Shown piece after piece: positions 14,623 through 17,386 of a stretch of DNA of 17,386 nucleotides. How positions within the stretch are numbered: the first letter of the stretch is position 1; each line of letters starts with the position of its first letter. The notes under the pieces are model-generated. The model did no database searches and was not told the origin of the DNA. It saw only the letters and a list, made by a program, of their open reading frames with translations. The DNA is from CAZEFK01 sp964511405 (GTDB lineage: Bacteria > Pseudomonadota > Alphaproteobacteria > Elsterales > Elsteraceae). Position numbers and translations under genes: made by a program. The stretch covers positions 1-17,386 of the forward strand of contig CAZEFK010000159.1 in the NCBI GenBank assembly GCA_964511405.1, in the 5' to 3' direction.

Positions 14623-14650
14623 GTCGGCCGGTCCGGGTCGGCCGGTCCGG
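14623..14650. repeat. Perfect 14-bp tandem duplication
   Basis: The unit GTCGGCCGGTCCGG occurs twice head to tail with no mismatch, between fur and the TusA-like gene. It is followed by the 12-bp palindrome GCGCCCGGGCGC (14652-14663). It lies in the divergent promoter region, so it may be a doubled binding site or a replication-slippage duplication. Confidence 0.85.
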
Positions 14651-14708
14651 CGCGCCCGGGCGCCGCGGCCGATCCCGCGGACTCGAAAATAAAAGGCGTA
14701 AGACTCTG

Positions 14709-14954
14709 ATGTTCGAGCACTATATTGACCTCAGCGCCGAGCTTTGTCCAATGACGTTCGTTAGAACGGCGCTCTTCCTGGAGCGTCTGGCGCCAGGAGC
14801 GCTCGCCGTGGTCTGCCTGAAGTCGGGAGAACCTTTGGTCAACGTGTCGCGCACGGCGTTGGAGCACGGGCATAGCATTGAAGGTTCGCGCCCCGTCGAT
14901 GATCACCAGCCGGACGGAACCCACTATCTGTTCATCCGGAAGAAGGCCGGCTGA
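14709..14954 (+). CDS. TusA-like sulfur-carrier family protein
   Basis: This 81-residue protein has the TusA/SirA fold pattern: IDLSAELCPMTFVRT with the active-site-like C13-P14, then FLERLAPGALAVVCLKSGEP and a C-terminal HYLFIRKK strand. TusA proteins carry persulfide sulfur on this cysteine. The usual CPxP is CPMT here, with the second proline replaced by T16, as in a divergent TusA-like subgroup, so its sulfur partner is uncertain. It is on the plus strand inside a minus-strand cluster, divergent from fur. Its last 23 bases overlap the 3' end of rimI tail to tail. Codon use is less GC-biased than neighbours (about a quarter of codons end in A or T, including AGA), suggesting later arrival. 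Confidence 0.85.
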   Translation: MFEHYIDLSAELCPMTFVRTALFLERLAPGALAVVCLKSGEPLVNVSRTALEHGHSIEGSRPVDDHQPDGTHYLFIRKKAG

Positions 14955-15420
14955 CCATCCGCGCCAGGTCTCGGCGCAGGATCAGCGCGGCTTCGGCGGA
15001 GGCACCGGGCCGGCCGTAATATCGCGGCCGCCGCCCGACCTGGGCGAAGCCGGAGCCGGCGTAGAGCCGGCGGGCATCCTGGTTCGATTCGGCGACCTCC
15101 AGGAACAGGGCTTGGCAGCCTGCCGCCGCCGCCCAGGCGGCGCCCGCCTCGACCAGGGCGCGGGCGTGGCCGGCGCGGCGGGCTTCGGACAGCACGGCCA
15201 AGGCCAGGATCTCGGCCTCGTCGGCCGCGGCGCGCAGCATCATGAACCCGACCGGATCGCCGCCCGCCAGGGCGATCAGCGCATGGACGCCGGGCTGGCC
15301 GAGCAGCGTCGCCATGGCCGCCGCCGTCCAGGCCTCGTCGAAGCAGGCCGCGTGGATGGCCGCCAGGACCGGGGCGTGGACGGCCCCGGCGACGAGCAGC
15401 CGTCGTGTCGGGTCCGTCAC
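14932..15420 (-). CDS. rimI: Ribosomal-protein-alanine N-acetyltransferase-like (RimI, GNAT)
   Basis: This 162-residue GNAT acetyltransferase is of the RimI type, which acetylates the N-terminal alanine of ribosomal protein S18. Seen are the AEILALAVLSEARRAGHARALV acetyl-CoA core (about 69-90, with R81-R82-A83-G84-H85-A86 in the pyrophosphate loop), and FLEVAESNQDARRLYAGSGF with E108 and Y120 in the expected catalytic positions. RPRYYGRPG follows. The GTG at 15420 overlaps the tsaB stop (GTGA), matching the conserved tsaB-rimI pairing. The 3' end overlaps the TusA-like gene on the other strand by 23 bases. Confidence 0.9.
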   Translation of the reverse strand: MTDPTRRLLVAGAVHAPVLAAIHAACFDEAWTAAAMATLLGQPGVHALIALAGGDPVGFMMLRAAADEAEILALAVLSEARRAGHARALVEAGAAWAAAAGCQALFLEVAESNQDARRLYAGSGFAQVGRRPRYYGRPGASAEAALILRRDLARMVSRPSSG

Positions 15421-16118
15421 GGCCGGCCGCGTGCGCCCGGCCGGGTGACGTCGGGCGGCTTGAGATAGACCGGTCGCGGCGGCAGGGTCGCAACCTGGCC
15501 GGCGGCCACCAGGCGGGCCAGCACCGCGGCATCCGGCGGGCCGGTGTCGATCGCGGTGATCCCCGACGCGGCCGGCGGCCGGTCGCCGGCGACCAGCCCC
15601 GACAGGTCGGCGGCGGCCACCGCCGCGGCCGGCCCGACCGGCCGCAGATCGACATCGAAGCGCTGGGCGAACAGCGGCTGGGGCGCCCCGCCGCGATCGC
15701 CCGGGCGGGGGTCGATGACCACGGTCAGCGGCCGCCCGCCCACCTGCGCCGGGTCGGCCATGTGGGCGATCACGGCGAAGCTCGATACCCCCAGCACCGG
15801 CCGACCCGCTGCGAGTCCCAGGCCCCGGGCGGCGGCCAGGCCCACCCGGATGCCCGTGAAGGAGCCGGGCCCCACCGTTACGGCAATGGCGTCGATCGCC
15901 GTCCAGGCCGCCAGCCCGGCGGCCACGCGCTCGATCAGGGGCATCAGCTGGGCGGCGTGGCCATGCGCCAGCGCCAGCCGCTCATGGCCGGCCAGCTGCC
16001 CGTCCCACCACAGCGCCGCGGAACAGGCGCTGCCGCTCGACTCGATGGCCAGCAGGCGTCCCGGCGCGGTTGCGGCCGGTTGACGGGGCAGGGGGTGAGG
16101 TGTGCTAACGTCGCTCAT
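15417..16118 (-). CDS. tsaB: tRNA threonylcarbamoyladenosine biosynthesis protein TsaB
   Basis: TsaB is the non-catalytic partner of TsaD in forming t6A37 in ANN-decoding tRNAs. The 233-residue protein has the ASKHA-fold opening LLAIESSGSACSAALW (22-37), HAAQLMPLIERV (54-65) and TVGPGSFTGIRVGLAAARGL (81-100). The ATG at 16118 adds about 20 residues before the usual N-terminal strand. No in-frame later start is better, and the ribosome binding site is weak. A much longer upstream frame is a shadow of the deacetylase-like gene. It is coupled to rimI and divergent from the plus-strand gene at 16287. Confidence 0.93.
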   Translation of the reverse strand: MSDVSTPHPLPRQPAATAPGRLLAIESSGSACSAALWWDGQLAGHERLALAHGHAAQLMPLIERVAAGLAAWTAIDAIAVTVGPGSFTGIRVGLAAARGLGLAAGRPVLGVSSFAVIAHMADPAQVGGRPLTVVIDPRPGDRGGAPQPLFAQRFDVDLRPVGPAAAVAAADLSGLVAGDRPPAASGITAIDTGPPDAAVLARLVAAGQVATLPPRPVYLKPPDVTRPGARGRP

Positions 16119-16145
16119 GCACAATTCGGAATCGCCGCCGCGGCC

Positions 16146-16286
16146 ATGCGCCTGATTGGTCTTGATCTCTGCATCCTGGGCATCGGCGGGGCCGATGGCG
16201 GGCCGGCCGGCCGACACATCTACCGGACCCGGGGGTGGCTCCGCCAGCGGCTCGCGCAGCACCGCCGTCCACGGACGGGCCGCTGA
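16146..16286 (+). other. Possible 46-residue upstream ORF
   Basis: An ATG at 16146 opens a 46-residue basic reading frame whose TGA abuts the ATG of the deacetylase-like gene (TGAATG). It has no clear ribosome binding site, and the peptide is Arg/Gly-rich like many shadow frames. It may be a translated leader, or chance. Confidence 0.2.
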
Positions 16287-17336
16287 ATGGCGGTCGTGGC
16301 GTGGTCGGGCCGTCGCGCCGCGATCCTCCGGCCGCTGCTCGGCGCCGTCCTGGCCTGGCTGGCGAGCGGACCGGCGGCGTGGGCCCAGGCGCCGGCCGCT
16401 GGCACCGCCGTCATCTTCGCCTACAGCCGGTTCGGCGACGACGACCGCCCGGAGGGCAGCGTCGCCATGGATCAGTTCGAAAGCCATCTGGCCGAGCTCA
16501 AGAACGGCGGCTACCGGGTCCTGGCGCTGGCCGACGTGGCGGCCGCGCTGGCGGCCAACCGGCCGCTGCCGCCGCGGGCCGTGGTGCTGACCATCGACGA
16601 CGCCGACCTGTCGGTCTACACCCGCGCCTGGCCGCGCCTGCGAGCGCTGGGCTGGCCGGTGACGCTGTTCGTCTCGACCGACACCATCGACCGCGGCGCC
16701 GATACGCACATGTCGTGGGACCAGATCCGCGAGTTGGCGCGCGCCGGGGTCGCGATCGGCAACGCCACCGCCAGCTACGCGCATCTGGCCGGCCAGGACG
16801 ACGCCTATGTCCTGGGCCAGATCGAGCGGGCCAGCGACCGCATCGAGGCTGAGGTCGGACGGCGGCCGACCCTGTTCGCCTACCCATTCGGCGAAGTGCT
16901 GCGGCGGGTTCAGGCACAGCTGGCCGGGCTGGGCATCACGGGCGCGGTCGGGCTGCAGTCCGGCGTGGTCGCGGCCGGTGCCGACCGGTTCACGCTGCCC
17001 CGCTTCCCGCTGGTCGACGCCTATGCCAGCATCGAGCGCTTCCGCTTGGCGGCCCAGGCGCAGCCGCTGCCGGTCACCGATATCAGCCCGGAGGACGCGA
17101 TCAGCGACAGCAACCCGCCGACCGTGGGCTTCACCGTGGATCCGGCGGTCGGCAGCATCGACCAGCTCGCCTGCTTCGTGTCGGGCCTGGGCCGCGCCTC
17201 GATGGAGACGATCGGCCGGCGGGTCGAGCTGCGCCTGCCCGATCCCCTGCCGCCGGGCCGCGCCCGGGTCAACTGCACCCTGCCCATGGACGACGGCCGC
17301 TGGCGCTGGTTCGGGCTGCAGGTCACGGTGAGCTGA
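16287..17336 (+). CDS. Secreted polysaccharide-deacetylase-like protein, metal site altered
   Basis: This 349-residue protein has an N-terminal signal peptide (Arg-rich start, hydrophobic 12-30, AWA cleavage after residue 33), so it is probably periplasmic. A NodB-type carbohydrate esterase domain spans about residues 40-225: VVLTIDDAD (99-107), a VTLFVSTDTI strand (125-134) and LFAYPFGE (196-203). The canonical metal motif H-x3-H is replaced: the segment reads GNATASYAH, with A160 and Y164 where the histidines normally lie. The aspartates D104 and D105 remain. A C-terminal beta-rich region (about 265-349) contains C296 and C330 and looks like an added domain. Deacetylase activity is therefore doubtful. 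The start is ATG 16287; GTG 16296 is an alternative. Confidence 0.85.
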   Translation: MAVVAWSGRRAAILRPLLGAVLAWLASGPAAWAQAPAAGTAVIFAYSRFGDDDRPEGSVAMDQFESHLAELKNGGYRVLALADVAAALAANRPLPPRAVVLTIDDADLSVYTRAWPRLRALGWPVTLFVSTDTIDRGADTHMSWDQIRELARAGVAIGNATASYAHLAGQDDAYVLGQIERASDRIEAEVGRRPTLFAYPFGEVLRRVQAQLAGLGITGAVGLQSGVVAAGADRFTLPRFPLVDAYASIERFRLAAQAQPLPVTDISPEDAISDSNPPTVGFTVDPAVGSIDQLACFVSGLGRASMETIGRRVELRLPDPLPPGRARVNCTLPMDDGRWRWFGLQVTVS

Positions 17337-17350
17337 GAGGGTGTGAAGGG

Positions 17351-17386
17351 ATGCCGGCACGGTCTGCGTTGGCCTGGCAAGGCGCC
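17351..17386 (+). CDS. Possible start of a downstream gene (partial)
   Basis: An ATG at 17351, 14 bp after the deacetylase-like stop, is preceded by a purine-rich GAGGG...GAAGGG stretch that could serve as a ribosome binding site. Only 12 codons are visible, reading MPARSALAWQGA. Function cannot be judged. Confidence 0.3.
   Translation, partial: MPARSALAWQGA

Noticed and set aside
14545..14708. Fur box controlling fur
   Set aside because: The only AT-rich symmetry (CCTATATAGG) is too short and does not match Fur or Mur box patterns I know. It is better read as a -10.
14613..14924. 103-residue minus-strand ORF opposite the TusA-like gene
   Set aside because: It is less shadow-like than most, but the plus strand has a recognisable TusA pattern and the minus frame matches no family I know.
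16119..17360. Upstream extension of the tsaB frame on the minus strand
   Set aside because: It runs opposite the deacetylase-like gene with shadow composition. TsaB homology begins only after 16118.
1..17386. CRISPR array, tRNA/rRNA genes, insertion sequences, phage or defence systems
   Set aside because: No regular spaced repeats, cloverleaf sequences, transposase motifs or terminal inverted repeats were seen.

Overview
The window is a stretch of GC-rich chromosome from an alphaproteobacterium, most likely a Rhodospirillales-type lineage. The evidence is the gene order tsaB-rimI-fur-acyltransferases-miaB-phoH-ybeY-corC-lnt-XRE-metK-trmB-rimP-nusA-ylxR-infB, an IF-2 with the alphaproteobacterial N-terminal signature, a Fur without CxxC zinc motifs, and strong G/C bias at third codon positions. 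Organism identity is inference from gene order and protein character only.

Layout. Almost everything is on the minus strand, so transcription runs from high to low coordinates. (1) 15417-16118: tsaB and rimI, overlapping by GTGA. (2) 10903-14544: fur, an OlsB-like N-acyltransferase, a PlsC/OlsA-like acyltransferase, a possible 33-codon ORF, miaB and phoH, mostly overlapping or closely spaced. (3) 6801-9794: ybeY, corC and lnt, behind an extended -10 promoter and a strong hairpin. (4) 6274-6738: a PraR-type XRE regulator with a textbook promoter (TTGACG, 17 bp, TATAAG) that overlaps the end of lnt. (5) 4177-6052: metK and trmB. (6) 1-4024: rimP, nusA, ylxR and the first 408 codons of infB. A promoter, a first hairpin and a terminator-like hairpin lie immediately upstream of rimP.

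Two genes are on the plus strand. One is a small TusA-like gene (14709-14954) wedged between fur and rimI. The other is a secreted protein with a polysaccharide-deacetylase fold (16287-17336) divergent from tsaB. A further plus-strand reading frame may begin at 17351.

Together the genes serve translation and RNA quality: initiation (IF-2), ribosome maturation (RimP, YbeY, PhoH-type ATPase), transcription elongation and termination (NusA), and tRNA modification (TsaB, MiaB, TrmB). MetK makes the SAM used by MiaB and TrmB. Envelope genes are interleaved: lnt, acyl-lipid synthesis, a CBS protein and the deacetylase-like protein.

This is mainly a conserved housekeeping neighbourhood. I see no mobile element, CRISPR array, RNA gene or defence system. 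The items most worth a second look are the small ORF that exactly bridges the acyltransferase and miaB, a deacetylase-like protein lacking the canonical metal-binding histidines, the structured rimP leader, the phoH-ybeY hairpin, and the codon-atypical TusA-like gene next to a 14-bp tandem duplication. No stretch longer than 300 bases lacks a gene.
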